Source: Cheilinus undulatus (lineage: Eukaryota > Chordata > Actinopteri > Labriformes > Labridae). Taken from it: 64,000 bases of DNA. The translations under genes and the position numbers were made by a program. This document shows positions 1 to 11,670 of this stretch, piece after piece. Location of the stretch: the NCBI RefSeq assembly GCF_018320785.1, contig NC_054888.1, forward strand, positions 21,282,438 through 21,346,437. The letters are read 5' to 3'. Numbering within the stretch: the first letter of the stretch is position 1; each line of letters starts with the position of its first letter. Under the pieces are notes generated by a model. It had not been told where the DNA came from and did not search any database. It saw only the letters and a list, made by a program, of their open reading frames with translations.

Positions 1-583
1 TATGACTAATATGCGATTATTTTTAGGTCAATCTTATAGGCTATATTTTTCAACAAATTCAAGCAATAAATAACTCCATAAATGAGACCATGTGTACCGA
101 AAACACTGAAATTATTTAAGGAGCAATTAATCCATAGTAGCATGAATCTGAATATAGGGGTGCAACAAGCTTTCAGCTATAAAGGAGGCAGCTGGGGTGG
201 AGGAGGTGAGGCTGGCTACCAGCTGAGGTGTGACTTTAGTGAAGTAACGCAAGGCTTCATCAGTTTTATCTAAATTGAGCTACTATTTTTGCTCATTGCA
301 AATGTGACGTCATTTGCTTTGTTTAGGGGAATTATTATTTTTCTGTCACTCATTTTGATGAATAAAAACATACATAAAACACAAAAAGAGGATCTTTGCA
401 AACTGTTGCAAAAATGACACTTGAATGTTTGCATAATGTGCATAAAATCTCTGTAAAAATGATTTATGAAACTGGTATTTTGACACATTTCAAGTTAAAG
501 AAATATTGCAACTTCTGCAATTTGTAAATTACAGCAGGCCATATTGTAATTTGATTTAATTTGCAAATAATTTCCCAGCCCTA
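1..583. mobile_element. hAT-like non-autonomous element, left-truncated by window edge
   Basis: It aligns along most of its length with the element at 18932-19938 and ends with the same CAGCCCTA terminus at 583. No coding capacity is left. It carries a palindromic TGACGTCA at 305-312. The uninterrupted stretch at 248-255 is the empty version of a site occupied in the other copy. Confidence 0.75.
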
Positions 584-847
584 GCTACTAAGGAGTTGTA
601 CTGTAAAAAATGACCTTTCCTTACTGGCAATAATAACAAGAGAATAAATCTCCAACCAGGTCATTCAGGTAAAATAACACCGTTAGAATAAAGTTGAATA
701 CACAACCAAACTGAGAATATTAATCAAACTAATTTAAAGTTGAATTTAACACTTTAAATGTGTTTACAGTGGTCCACACTACATATAGTTAGACACTTGT
801 GCAAGGCTATACATACTAATTAAGAATACACACTATATATCCTAAAC

Positions 848-1880
848 CAGCGCTACTCAAACCTGCTTCACCAAAGAGCCAGATTGTTGAAAAGTACCTT
901 TGCAAGAGCCACATTGTAAGTGGTGTAAAGTGGCAAAAACTCATTAAAGTGGCTATAAAAATTAGTACAAGGTAGCAAATAATGGTCAAACAGTGGCAAA
1001 AAAGTGGCAACAAGGGGTGAAAAGGGAAAAAGAGTGGAAAAGCAGGGCAGTAAGTGGCAAAAATGGGTGAGAAGTTACCAAAAAAATGAGTTACAGGTGG
1101 CAAAAAAGTGCCAAAGAACCAAAACATGGAAACTAGAAAAGACCTCCACCATTAGCCCTATCTCCCAATAGTACAGAATCCTTTAAAAAACTCCTGGATC
1201 CAGATGGTGATCTGGATCACTCCCAAAATGTAATCAGTTCTTCCTTATGCCATTTCTGACATTTCCTGAAAATTTCATCAAAATCCCACCATGACTTTTA
1301 GAGTTATGTTGCTAACAAACTAACAAACAAACCCTGCCGATCACATAACTTCCTTGGTGGAGGTAAAAATGAGTGTAAAAGTGACTAAAATGGCCAAAAA
1401 TGGTCAAAAAGCAGCAAAGAGTGGCAAGAATGCTGAAAACAGTGGCATTTGGTGGCAAAACGTGGCTTAAATGGGCAAAAAGTGGCAAAAAAGGGGAAAA
1501 AATTTGAAAATATCTAAAAGCAGGATAAAAGGCAAAAAACTGGTGGCAAAAATGGGATAGAAGTAGTAAAAATGGGCAAAGAGAGATGGCAGAAGTGGGC
1601 TTAATGCAGCAAAAATGGATTAAAAGTAGCCAAAAAAAATTGAAAAAAGGCAAAAAAAATTGCAAATAAGGGCAATGGAAATGTAAAAAAAAAAATAAAG
1701 GTTGGAAATTAAAGCCAACTGCATTAACGTGGGGATTTAAACTGATTAATGTGATGAGCAATGGATAATTTCTGAGGTCACAGTTTCCTTTTTTAAGGTT
1801 TTCTAGGGGAATAACATTTGAAATTAAGACAGAAAAGAGCCACAAATCACCACAAAAGAGTGACATGTTGAGTATCAGTG
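848..1880. mobile_element. hAT-like element with internal minisatellite
   Basis: Termini CAGCGCTACTCAAACC and, inverted, CACTGATACTCAACAT. The flanking 8-mers TCCTAAAC and ACCAAAAC agree at 6 of 8. The interior is mostly degenerate repeats of the type GTGGCAAAAATGGG. A different repeat interrupts it at about 1136-1367. No transposase is present. Confidence 0.55.
1136..1367. mobile_element. Dispersed repeat resembling a fish LINE 3' tail
   Basis: The stretch ending CTTCCTTGGTGGAGGTAA, with GAGTTATGTTGCTAACAAAC before it, resembles a very common teleost repeat usually found at RTE/Rex-type LINE 3' ends. It interrupts the minisatellite of the surrounding element. The family assignment is from memory. 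Confidence 0.35.
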
Positions 1881-2554
1881 ACCAAAACTCACAGACTGGA
1901 GCTCTAACTCAGTGGATAACTTCACTCATGGTGCAAATGTATCTCACATGACAAAAACAACAACAATCCCAGAGAAGCATGAGTTAAAGAACCCCAGGGA
2001 TCTCTGCACAACAGGCAAACACAACTGAACATATAAAACACATCTAAGGGTTCCAGAGACATTGTGCTGCAAAAGCTCTATCAAGTAAAGGAGCATCCAT
2101 CCCAACCAGGACGGGTTGGAAGCCATAATGTGGTGGGCCCCATACTGGGAAAACCAGGACCGACAGGGTGTCCAGCACCAGACCACAGCCCACATGAACC
2201 ACTTAAACCAAAACAGTTGACACGGTTGTAATGTGCTGATTGCACCTATCCCTGCATTTCCTGAAACCCAAACCTGACCATCTCCTCCACTCTCATTCTT
2301 GCAATCCACATCCCTCCATCCCACCTAATTCTGATACTTTCTTCCCATGATCTGTAGGGCCTAAGGGGGTTCATCATGCCTGGGAAATACAGCTCTCTAA
2401 ATCCATGCCAGCAAAACTTAACACATCAAGCACCAATTAAACATCCAGAATCTGGTGAAGAACTTCGAGAGAAAATTTGACCAAAGGACGGCAGATTTTC
2501 TGTTGTGTTTTTTAGATTATCTGTTGTTGTTTTTTTAGATTGTCGGTTGTTTTT
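1881..2554. other. Unclassified sequence, partly dispersed repeat
   Basis: About 1896-1945 is repeated at 3497-3550 (shared CTCAGTGGATAACTTCACTC-type stretch), so part is repetitive. No gene, terminal repeats or RNA could be recognised. Near 2495-2565 a short T-rich unit ending in AGATT is repeated about three times. Confidence 0.4.
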
Positions 2555-3260
2555 TTTAGATACGATACGTTGTCGATTTGCATGAAAAAGAAAAGATGGA
2601 AACCCAGCGAGTGCCTCTGTCCTCTCTCTCTCCGTACTGTATGAACGAGGGATGATCGCTCGCTGTCACATCTGTTGGCACGTTGCCATCACGCCCTGAC
2701 AGGAAAATAACACTCTTCAGGGAAAATAATACACTCGCTCTGCCGACGGCGCTCCCAGACACATGCACGGGTGTGTGCGTGGCGTCTAAAAGCCCTCGCC
2801 GCTGCTGTCAACCTGAGTACAAAGGATCACTTTATATGATTAGTATGCATCTCTGAAAAACACACTGAACAAAAAGGCCTGCCCCGCACGCCGCTCCACG
2901 CCAATTAATGGATTAAGAAATTATTTTGAGGCGAGGCTTGTTGTCAGACAGCTATGATACGCGGCTGGAGAGGCTTTTCTGTCGCCGCTTTAACTCCCAG
3001 AATGCATTGTGATCATGCAACATATATACAACCATACATTTGTCTGAGGACTGAAAAAACACCTGCCATGATTGACAGAACTTTTTAAAGCATCCTCGCC
3101 CCAGATGGAGACCTTTCACCTCACTCGTGTGCTCAGAGGATAAACGCCGCTTTGACACCGCAGTTAACCTGTGCCCTGCACCGCCCCGGACCCCCTATAA
3201 CCCCACACTCATCCAGTGTTAAGAGCCTTTATAGATTTTAGAAGAAGCTGAAAATGGAGC
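2555..3260. promoter_or_regulatory. Candidate conserved non-coding element 1
   Basis: High-complexity, repeat-free sequence in a gene-poor stretch. It contains homeodomain-like CCAATTAATGGATTA (about 2909-2923), an octamer-like TATGCAT near 2842 and mixed GC/AT blocks unlike the flanking AT-rich repeats. No open frame has family similarity. Inferred only from texture. Confidence 0.3.
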
Positions 3261-3489
3261 TCAGAATCGACTCACGCTCCAACAATGAGAGCTGATTTTT
3301 TTACCTGTAGCTGTGGCGAGGTTTCCTAAATCTTACACATAAAGAGGCCCCACAACGGCATGTATCTGATTCTTATTTAACATTTTTAACTGTAATCTGA
3401 GGCTAACTCATCACAGCTGCAGCTTTAAGCAGTTTTCACCGCTGATTTTGTGTCTATTTGTTCTATTGGATCAGGAAATTTAAATACAG

Positions 3490-3900
3490 CAAGCAGCAGT
3501 TCTAACTCAGTGGACAGCTTCACTCATGGTGCAAATATGTCTCAAATCAACACCTCTGAACACTGCCCAAGGGCATGATGGGAAACTCTGCCCACACATC
3601 CCCACAGGTGAAATCAAAGTGGGTGGAGCTGAGAACAGTTGACTCTTTATAAATCGAAATACACCAAATATTCCCCCTAAATTTTTCTCAAAATGACAAC
3701 AATCATAAACGGTGGCATAAATGAGCAAATTCTCCATCTGAGTGGCAGGAAACATCTCAACATCAGCTTTGGTTATCGTTTTGATTGGCAGCATGAGTTT
3801 AGGCTGGTGACTGTGTTCAAACTTTCTATTTAATAAAAGTTTAAGTATCACCTGTTTCCCTCAAACACATCAGTTTAATCACAGACACCATCAGTATTCT
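3490..3900. repeat. Dispersed repeat of unknown class
   Basis: It shares its start with 1896-1945. The string GGCATGATGGGAAACTC and the following CCCACACATCCC recur at about 38827-38860 inside an arhgef7 intron. No ends or coding potential are defined. Confidence 0.4.
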
Positions 3901-3960
3901 TGATTAATGTAGTACTCCACATTTTAACCTCCCTTTGTTAAGACTTATACCGATGCATAG

Positions 3961-4421
3961 TAAAGCTCAGCAATTGGCCGAAATAGATTAAATTGCAATA
4001 TGGTTTGCTGCAATTTTTGCAGAAGTTGCAATATTTTTTAACCTGAAACTTGTGTAAAAATAGCAGTTTATAACTTTTTGTTTGCAGCAGAGATATTATG
4101 CATTACATATCATGCTTAATTTTTGCACATTTCTCTTACTATATATGAGAATGACATAAAAAATTATCAGTCCCTTCGATAAAACAATTCATATCCAATT
4201 TGCAACACCAGTCAAAATCATCATGATTACATTTAAAAAAAAAAAAATATTAAAGCCCTAATTTAGTCTATTATTGTGTTAGTTAAAATATAAAATAATT
4301 TATTTCTTGTGTTTGTTGGAAAACACATAAGATCAGGAACTTAAGAAATATTCACAAATCAAATCACAATATTGGGGAAAAGTATCGCAATGAAATTATT
4401 TTCCTGAATTGTTCAGCTCTA
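3961..4421. mobile_element. hAT-like MITE (AGGGCTG family), diverged
   Basis: Termini TAAAGCTCAGCAATTGG and, inverted, TAGAGCTGAACAATTCAG. The flanks ATGCATAG and GTGCATAT agree at 6 of 8, consistent with an old 8-bp target duplication. The interior resembles the other AGGGCTG elements (repeated TTGCAATATT). Confidence 0.6.
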
Positions 4422-4429
4422 GTGCATAT

Positions 4430-5640
4430 TTTGAATTTTCATGTAAAACATCAGCTCTCTTTATGTTTCACTAAAATAACAGCTGTCCCCAAACCTCCCC
4501 CTATACTCAGCATGACAGTGAGTTATCTACTTTTTGATGTATTCTATTTGTAGAGAAATAAGCAGCAGGCTTTTTGGTCCTTCATCTTTAATCGAGGAGT
4601 TTGAAAACGTCCTGTTTTTACCAGGCAAACATGCCTGCTTTGACATACGGTACCTGAAGTTGTTTCGATGTTTGAAATGTCAGATTTAAAGGTTAGTGAA
4701 GGGTTATCAGTATCTTTGCTTATTTTATATTAACCCCTTCTTTTAAAAATCAAAAACGGAAAAAAAAAATCTGTTCTTATGGCTCTAAGTAGGAAATTAT
4801 GGGCTCCTGGCTGTGGTGGTAATATTAGAGGACAGAGGGAACTTTGACTCTGACTGATGTGCGAGTTTGGGTCGTTCATTAAAAAGACTTCAGATTTTGA
4901 GTCGTTTAATTGTGGGAAACAGCAATCAAAAATTTGAAACGGTTAAATATAGCAGCTAGGCTATTAGGGCCACCAGGTCTCAGTGAGAGGTATATCTGAG
5001 TGTCATCAGCATAAAATGGAAGCCAGATTATGACACTGAATGATGAAACCTAACAGAAGCATATAGAAAGTAGAAGTGGATCTAAATTAGAATTTTGCGC
5101 CACATCAAAGGTGATGGAAGATGCTAACTTTTGGTGCAATATCCTTTCAACTGGCATAGCTTGTACATATCGATTTATTTTAGGCCATTTAACCACACGG
5201 TAATTCACTGTTTCAGTATGTCTACAGAAGTGGTTCCAAACCTGGGTCCGTACACCTCAAGGTGGTCTATCTGCTCTGATGTCAAAAGAAGACGTGCATA
5301 TATTTGACTAAAACCTTCCTTCGAAACGTAATGTATGGCAGTGTATCAAGGCCACCCTAAAAGATTAAAAAATAAGAGGGTTTGTACAGTTTTGAGGAAA
5401 ACAGTCAAACATTTTGAGATAATAATGCCTCAGATTTACTTGGAACCAAAATCAGAATTTTTAGAGTAAAAGTTGTAAATTTATGTGAAACAAACGTTGA
5501 ATTCACAAGATGGAAAAAGTCCTCAATTTTAAATTTTAGTGTCAGAAATTGACATCAGTGTAAAGTCAACAGCTGTTCGATTCTTGGCTTTGCACTCTCA
5601 ATTTTTTTTTTGTCAATTTCTGGCATTTTTAACTCAAGAA
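4430..5640. other. Unclassified intergenic sequence
   Basis: AT-rich sequence with no gene recognised. About 4940-5100 (CACCAGGTCTCAGTGAGAGG and onward) resembles a dispersed fish repeat, but the class is unknown to me. Confidence 0.35.
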
Positions 5641-5653
5641 TTTTGGTTTTATT

Positions 5654-5674
5654 GTTGTAAATAACAGATCCTCT

Positions 5675-5705
<31 letters not shown>

Positions 5706-5879
5706 ATTTTCTTTAAAGATGTATTTTTGTGCCTTTATTCGATAGATGAGGACAGTGGATAGAGTCAGAAACAGGGACAAGAGCAGGGGGGAGACATGCG
5801 GTGAAGGGCCTCAGGCCAGATTCGAACCCGGACCATGTACATGGGGCGCGCCTTTAACCTGTAGGCCACCTGCACCCCA
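5654..5879 (-). mobile_element. tRNA-derived SINE with 11-bp target-site duplication
   Basis: On the minus strand the head starts at 5879 and contains a pol III A box (TGGCCTACAGG) and B box (GGTTCGAATCT). A tRNA-unrelated body follows, and the tail includes an (AAT)n run (5677-5700 on plus). TTGGTTTTATT occurs directly at 5643-5653 and 5880-5890, flanking the insertion as a target duplication. Presumably mobilised by a LINE. Confidence 0.85.
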
Positions 5880-5890
5880 TTGGTTTTATT

Positions 5891-6369
5891 TTTTAAAGTG
5901 CCTCTAATATGCTGTCGCAGTAATTAATAGTTTATGCATAGATATTTTAGTAAGAAAGTATGTATGGAGGCTAATTATATTGGGATTTTTTTTAAATATT
6001 AAAACTGGTGTTAAATTTTCTAAGTGGGTTCTGGGGGGCTTCACTTTTTTGCAGATACATGTGGGGGGTTAGGGTCTGATCTACCTACAGATCTTTAGCC
6101 ATTATCCTGATTGCATTATCCCGGGGCCAGGGGCCGTTCCCAGGGACTTATTTGGAAAATCCAACTCCATTCTGATGCTTTTATTTATCAACTCGTTAGC
6201 TCATTTATGATCAAAATGCACATCTTATTAACTGTATTATTTGTTATGTATTCTCTACATTTAATGTGAACTTTGTATTTGATTCAGACTTAGATAGACT
6301 TTATTTTGAAGGCCTTTTGTCAGAGGAAAAAAAGACAATAAAATAAATTTAAAAATAAAATAAAGGTGG
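5891..6369. other. Unclassified AT-rich sequence
   Basis: No gene recognised. It contains a short stretch (about 6287-6360, AGACTTAGATAGACTTTATT) that looks repetitive, plus A-rich ends. Confidence 0.35.
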
Positions 6370-6870
6370 CATTTTCCTCCGGGATCTTGCTCCATCCACA
6401 CTGACAGATTCCTCACACAGATCTGAGATGAAACTCAAAAAGGAGCTGCTAAGTGAGAGAAAATGACAGAAACGAGGTTACACTGTGTGTTTGTCTTCTA
6501 TAAAGCCGTGCTGAGCTGCGTCTATATTTGTCTGTTTCTGAGGTACAGATCTTCACTGAGCTGTTTGTGTGCTGCAGGCCCTCGTGTTTGTCAGCTCCCA
6601 CATTCACTGCGTGGAGAATGAATGCACGACGCCGGATATCCATCACATTAATGCGCTTTGATAGCAGCCTGGCACTTTGAGGCAATTCAGTCCACGAGGA
6701 GAAGACGCTGCTATCCCAGCGGTCCACGCTCTGCTGCACGCTCCACTTCTGTCTGCGGCTTTTATTCTTATAATCAGAGTCTGCTGCCGTGTTTGTGCAG
6801 GAAATGTGTGTGTTTGGACTCGGCTAACATCGCTCTCTCCTGTGTTAGTGAAAATTATTTATTAGCACAG
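6370..6870. promoter_or_regulatory. Candidate conserved non-coding element 2
   Basis: Repeat-poor block with TCF-like CTTTGATAG and homeodomain-like ATTAATG close together around 6645-6665, in balanced base composition. No coding family is recognisable in any frame. Conservation is inferred, not shown. Confidence 0.28.
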
Positions 6871-7529
6871 ATCAGATGCTGACATGCTTCAAAACCTGAA
6901 GAGAAACTGAAAGACATTTGAATGAAAATCCACAACAAAATGCTGATATTCAACAGGTGTCAGCAGCAGGATTTCCCTCGGTGTGCTGAAATGTGCAGTA
7001 GATATATAAAATAAAGGAACTACATCAATTAAATATCAATATTTCTGCAGTATTTCTCACAGTGCATGCCAAGAAAACTACAAAATGTGAAAAATTCACA
7101 TGGATTTGGTTATAAACTTCACTCGAATCCACATTTAAATTCACTAAAATATTAACAAGCATCGCCGTACTGAAGCAATCACCATTACATATAAAATGAA
7201 CCAACTTTAATTGAATCTTTGGACATTTTTAAACTGAGTTCAGTGCAGATAAAGAGCTAGTTTTTGTCTCATATGCCACTCTAAACTGTCTTTAACACAC
7301 AAAAAACTCTCTCTGATTCAGACGATCACACCAGACTTTAGGCCTTAAATTTTCTGCACACAGTCTGATGGTTTCTAAATTTCAAACGCTGCTGTTTGTC
7401 CAGGAGCTGAGCTTTAGATGTGGAGTTGAAGTGTGGATGTAGAGCTCCCTCTAGTGGACAAAAACCTTTGTGTCTGCAGAAAGTGTTTTTAAATGCGGTG
7501 ACTCAGTAACTGTGGTCCAAAGACACCTG
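6871..7529. other. Unclassified intergenic sequence
   Basis: No gene or terminal repeats seen. It contains a CTCF-like motif (separate entry at 7442). Confidence 0.35.
7442..7457 (-). promoter_or_regulatory. CTCF-like motif, minus orientation
   Basis: The minus strand reads CCACTAGAGGGAGCTC, close to the CTCF core CCASYAGRKGGC. Confidence 0.35.
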
Positions 7530-7700
7530 TGTGTGGAAGGTCCACTCATTTGTAATCAGTAATCCTGGCTACCATTCCACCCTGAAGATTAAAGAACACT
7601 CCAAGCAACTCAGAGTAAAGGTTACTGAAAAGTAGAAGTCAGGAGGTGGATAAAGGCACTGAACATCCCCAGAGTTCATTTAGATTCCATTTATGAGTGC
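7530..7700 (+). mobile_element. Tc1-like remnant (5' part)
   Basis: TCCTGGCTACCATTCCACCC, then ACACTCCAAGCAACTCAGAG and CTGAACATCCCCAGAGTTCA, are the N-terminal coding region of the same Tc1 family seen at 31.3, 53.2 and 59.1 kb. Both ends are lost. Confidence 0.6.
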
Positions 7701-8979
7701 CTGGTTTATCGTTATAATACATTTTAAGGATGATTGGTGTTTGATAGAATCGTAGGTAGAATTTTAGAAAAGCAGTTCAAGTAATGAGACAAGTGCAAAA
7801 TGGCAAAAATCAATCCTAAACTTTCTTTTTGTGTTTTAAACTAACCTTACAACTTTTAATTTCTTAGACAGGCTTCTGTAAATATAGAGCGCTTTCTGCA
7901 ATGTTTGTACAAAGACCAATTGTGTAACAAAGTTATAAAATGGCTTTAATAAATACTCATATTTTATAGTGGCTTTGACTGCACAATGTGTTTTTGTTTG
8001 TTAGACTGTGCTGCCATCTAGTGGTCATATCAGAGATTACAGAACCTGCATTTATAGCAGTAACCATCTAAATCTGCTTAAAAAGCACATTTAAGAGGAA
8101 CAAAATTTGACATAAGTGCTGTGAAATCAAACATCAATAAACATCAATAAACAGTACAATAGAACACCAGGACAAAATAAAGATAAAAGCGGAATAAAAA
8201 AGGGAAAAAGAGGAATAAGGAGACACTCCTGCAGAGCCAAAAGTCGGGCTAAAGAAGGAAAAACCAGGTAAGTGTTTCTGTTCCATTAATTTCTATTCCT
8301 CTATGGTTGGATTCATAGTTATCAAACATGATGTAGAGTTCATTTGTTGTGATATATCTCTGAAAATCTGGACTAAAAACTCCTAGAGAAAAAAACATTC
8401 TCAGGGATCCATAAACTGAATCGGATCCCTACATGATCCTCTTTTTGCACATATTCTTCATTTCAACACTAAATGATGAGCCTCCATCATTTTAGGAAGT
8501 ATTAAAGAGTCAAAGCTGTCTGATCCTGATGACTAAAGTCATGCTACTCAAAGCCAAACTACCACACAAACACCATCAGGTACTTTTAACACCTGACCTG
8601 CACCTTTTCCTGTCAGGTAATCCAGATCACTCATGTACGGTGGCCGTGAGAGTCAACTGCAAAAAATCTTCATGAAATGCAAGAAACCCAAACATGAGAT
8701 GATTTTGTGTTTAATGAAATTTTTAGCTGTTGACCTTCAGGGCTACCGTACTCTTGTCTTGGTTTCGATGAATAAAAACTGAAGGATCAATGTGGATCAG
8801 CTGCAGACTACCAGGATACTGAATCAGCATAACCAGAGCTTCAAATGAAACCTCACAGGACGTACACGTCCCAGAGAGATCCTCCCAGCTTCTTTAAATC
8901 CAACCTCCAAAGACCCTGCATGTGCATAGAGGACATTTAACTTTGGCTCTCCTTCAATATAAAAATGATTTTTTTGCAA
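7701..8979. other. Unclassified intergenic sequence
   Basis: No gene recognised. It contains the CTCF-like motif at 8011 and otherwise unremarkable AT-rich DNA. Confidence 0.35.
8011..8024 (-). promoter_or_regulatory. CTCF-like motif, minus orientation
   Basis: The minus strand reads CCACTAGATGGCAG, a strong match to the vertebrate CTCF core. Confidence 0.45.
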
Positions 8980-10010
8980 CTGGACATTTTGAGACACTTG
9001 TCCAGATTGTCCACCTAAGTTTAAGTAAATTGCTTGAAATGTTGGGAGAATTTGCTTTAAAATTTTCAGGAATGTTCCTGTAATTTTTGAAGGAAACTGG
9101 TTTTCTATTCTGGGGTATTTGGTTGAAAGTTTTTTAAGCATTTTTATGGACATTTTGGGTCATGTTGGCTTATTTTGGAGAGTTTCACCAAAAGTTTTTG
9201 GGGAAATTTGCTTTGAAATATTCAGGTATTTTTGGGGGAATTTGGGAAATGTTTTTGTAATGTTTGGAACTTGAACTCTCTAAATTTAGTGGTGCTTAAT
9301 TTTGAAAATATTTTAGGTGTTTTCATATTTATTTTGTTGGGAATTTGAAATTTTCAGATTATTTTGATGGAAATTTCATGGAATTTTTTTGGTTGTTTGA
9401 GGGAATTATTTGTCATTTTGGGGGAATGTATTTGTATTTTCTTTGGAATCTGCTAAGAAATTTTTCAGAAATTATGATGATTCAGTTGTTTTTATTGGTT
9501 TATGAAAACCAACAGAACAGATTCCCCACACATCAAAAGATATTACAACCACCCCGTCCCCAAAGACTGGCTGACAAAAGGATGAAAATAAATACATTCT
9601 AAATAAATAAATAAACAAATAAATAAACATAAAAATGAAAATAAAAACAAAAAAAATAAAAAATAAAAAAAAACAAAAATGAAAATAAATACAATAAAAC
9701 ATGAAAATGAATGCATTAAAAAAAGAAGGAAAAAAACATTTAAAAAATTGAAAGAATTACAATAAAATAATGTTTCAGAAATTGACATGGAATTTTTGGG
9801 GACATTTAATTGTTTAGGCTATGATAACGTAACAAAATTGAGGAATATTTAAAGAAATTTGGGGGAACTTTGTCTGGGATATTTAAAAAAATGTTTAAGA
9901 ATTTTCACAGAAATTTTAGGCCATTTCCATGAATCTTTGTGGAAATTTGTCAGGATTTGGAAAGGAACATTTCCAAGAAATTCTGAGCTTCTTAGTGGAA
10001 GTTCTGTTCA
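8980..10010. repeat. G/T-rich degenerate tandem repeat with A-rich microsatellite
   Basis: Recurrent units such as GGGAATTTG, AATTTTCAGG and GGAAATTT on the plus strand resemble in complement the array at 59430-60120. 9600-9770 is an (AAAT)n/(AAAAC)n tract. Long open frames here reflect low complexity. Confidence 0.6.
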
Positions 10011-10420
10011 TGCTTGGCTAAAAAGTTGTTGTGGATAATCATTGAAATAACAAGAAAAATGACTCCACCATGACTGACACCAACTGTCTGACACATGAGC
10101 CAATGACATGCTCAAATGCGGTATTTTCACCAGAAACAGGAGATTTGTGGACATCCAAACTACTTCCTGTTCAAAGACAAGGCTAAACTTTTAAACTTAT
10201 CAGGTCCTACTGAACCCAAATAAGTGGGAAAATACATTCCAAGCAAAAGCTCAGGAGGTTAATATCAAATGTCTGTTGTTCATGCTGTTTGTTGAAATAT
10301 TTTAGTGGGAAAAATCTATATTTCTATCCCCAAAGCAAACCTAATCTACTTGCTTTTACAAGTAAAATGCAAAATATTTGAATAAAATCTGACATTTTAA
10401 CACCATCTTTCTCTGACATA

Positions 10421-11668
10421 CACTATAATGCCAAAAGTATTCACTCACCCATCCAAATAATTGAAATCAAGTGTTCCAATCACTTCCATGGCCACAGGTC
10501 TATAAAATCAAGCACCTAGGCATGCAGACTGTTTCTACAAACATTAGTGAAAGAATGGGTCGCTCTCAGGAGCTCAGTGAACTCCAGCATGGTACTGTGA
10601 TAGGATGACACCTTTGCAACAAGTCCAGTGGTGAAATTTCCTCGCTCTTAAATGTTCCACAGTCAACTGTCAGTGGTATTATAACAAAGTGGAAGTGATT
10701 GAGAACGATAGCAACTCAGCCACCAAGTGGTAGGCCACGTAAAATGACGGAGCGGGGTCAGCGGATGCTGAGGTGCATAGTGCGCAGAGGTCACCAACTT
10801 TCAGCAGAGTCAATGGCTACAGACCTCCAAACTTCATGTGGCCTTCAGATTAGCTCAAGAACAGTGTGTAGAGAGCTTCATGGAATGGGTTTCCACGGCC
10901 GAGCAGCTGCATCCAAGCCATACATCACCAAGTGCAATGCAAAGTGTCAGATGCAGTGGTGTAAAGCACGCCGCCACTGGACTCTAGAGCAGTGGGGACG
11001 CCTTCTTTGGAGTGACGAATCGCGCTTCTCCATCTGGCAATCTGATGGACCAGTCTGGGTTTGGCAGTTGCCAGGAGAACGGTACTTGTCTGACTGCATT
11101 GTGCCAAGTGTAAAGTTTGGTGGAGGGGGGATTGTGGTGTGGGGTTGTTTTTCAGGAGCTGGGCTTGGCCCCTTAGTTCCAGTGAAAGGAACTCTGAATG
11201 CTTCAGCATACCAAGAGATTTTGGACAATCCCATTCTCCCAACTTTGTGGGACCAGTTTGGGGATGGCTCCTTCCTGTTCCAACATGACTGTGCACCGGT
11301 GCACAAAGCAAGGTCCATAAAGACATGGATGAGAGAGTTTGGTGTGGATGAACTTGACTGGCCTGCACAGAGTCCTGACCTCAACCCCATAGAACACCTT
11401 TGGGATGAATTAGAGCGGAGACTGAGAGCCAGGCCTTCTTGTTCAACATCAGTGTGTGACCTCACAAATGCGCTTCTGGAAGAATGGTGAAAAATTCCCA
11501 TAAACACACTCCTAAACCTTGTGGAAAGCCTTCCCAGAAGAGTTTAAGCTGTTATAGCTGCAAAGGGTGGACCGACGTCATATTAAACCCCATGGATTAA
11601 GAATGGGATGTCACTTAAGTTCATACACGAGTCAAGCCAGGTGAGTGAATAGTTTTGGCAGTATAGTG
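10421..11668 (+). mobile_element. Complete Tc1-like transposon, inactivated
   Basis: Inverted termini CACTATAATGCCAAAAGTAT and CACTATACTGCCAAAACTAT (18 of 20 match), flanked by TA at 10419-10420 and 11669-11670, as Tc1/mariner insertions are. At 1248 bp it has typical full length, with a transposase reading frame inside. Confidence 0.9.
10555..11586 (+). pseudogene. Tc1-like transposase, four in-frame stops
   Basis: 344 codon positions including the terminal TAA, the usual Tc1 length. The N-terminal paired-like helix-turn-helix is followed by a DD34E catalytic triad: [19 protein letters not shown] and [13 protein letters not shown], with 34 residues between the last Asp and Glu. In-frame stops occur at codons 18 (10606-10608, TGA), 48 (10696-10698, TGA), 312 (11488-11490, TGA) and 331 (11545-11547, TAA). 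The longest open part is 10699-11490. Three TGA stops suit CGA-to-TGA CpG decay. Not expected to be active. Confidence 0.9.
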
Positions 11669-11670
11669 TA

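Noticed and set aside
1312..1866. 184-residue minus-strand open frame
   Set aside because: It lies within a low-complexity minisatellite and LINE-like tail; the hydrophobic composition comes from the repeat.
5820..5879. Possible tRNA gene (A and B boxes)
   Set aside because: The boxes are part of a SINE head with a body, tail and 11-bp duplication; no cloverleaf with acceptor pairing was found.
10925..11507. Two long minus-strand open frames
   Set aside because: They are antisense shadows of the Tc1 transposase, which has clear DD34E motifs on the plus strand.
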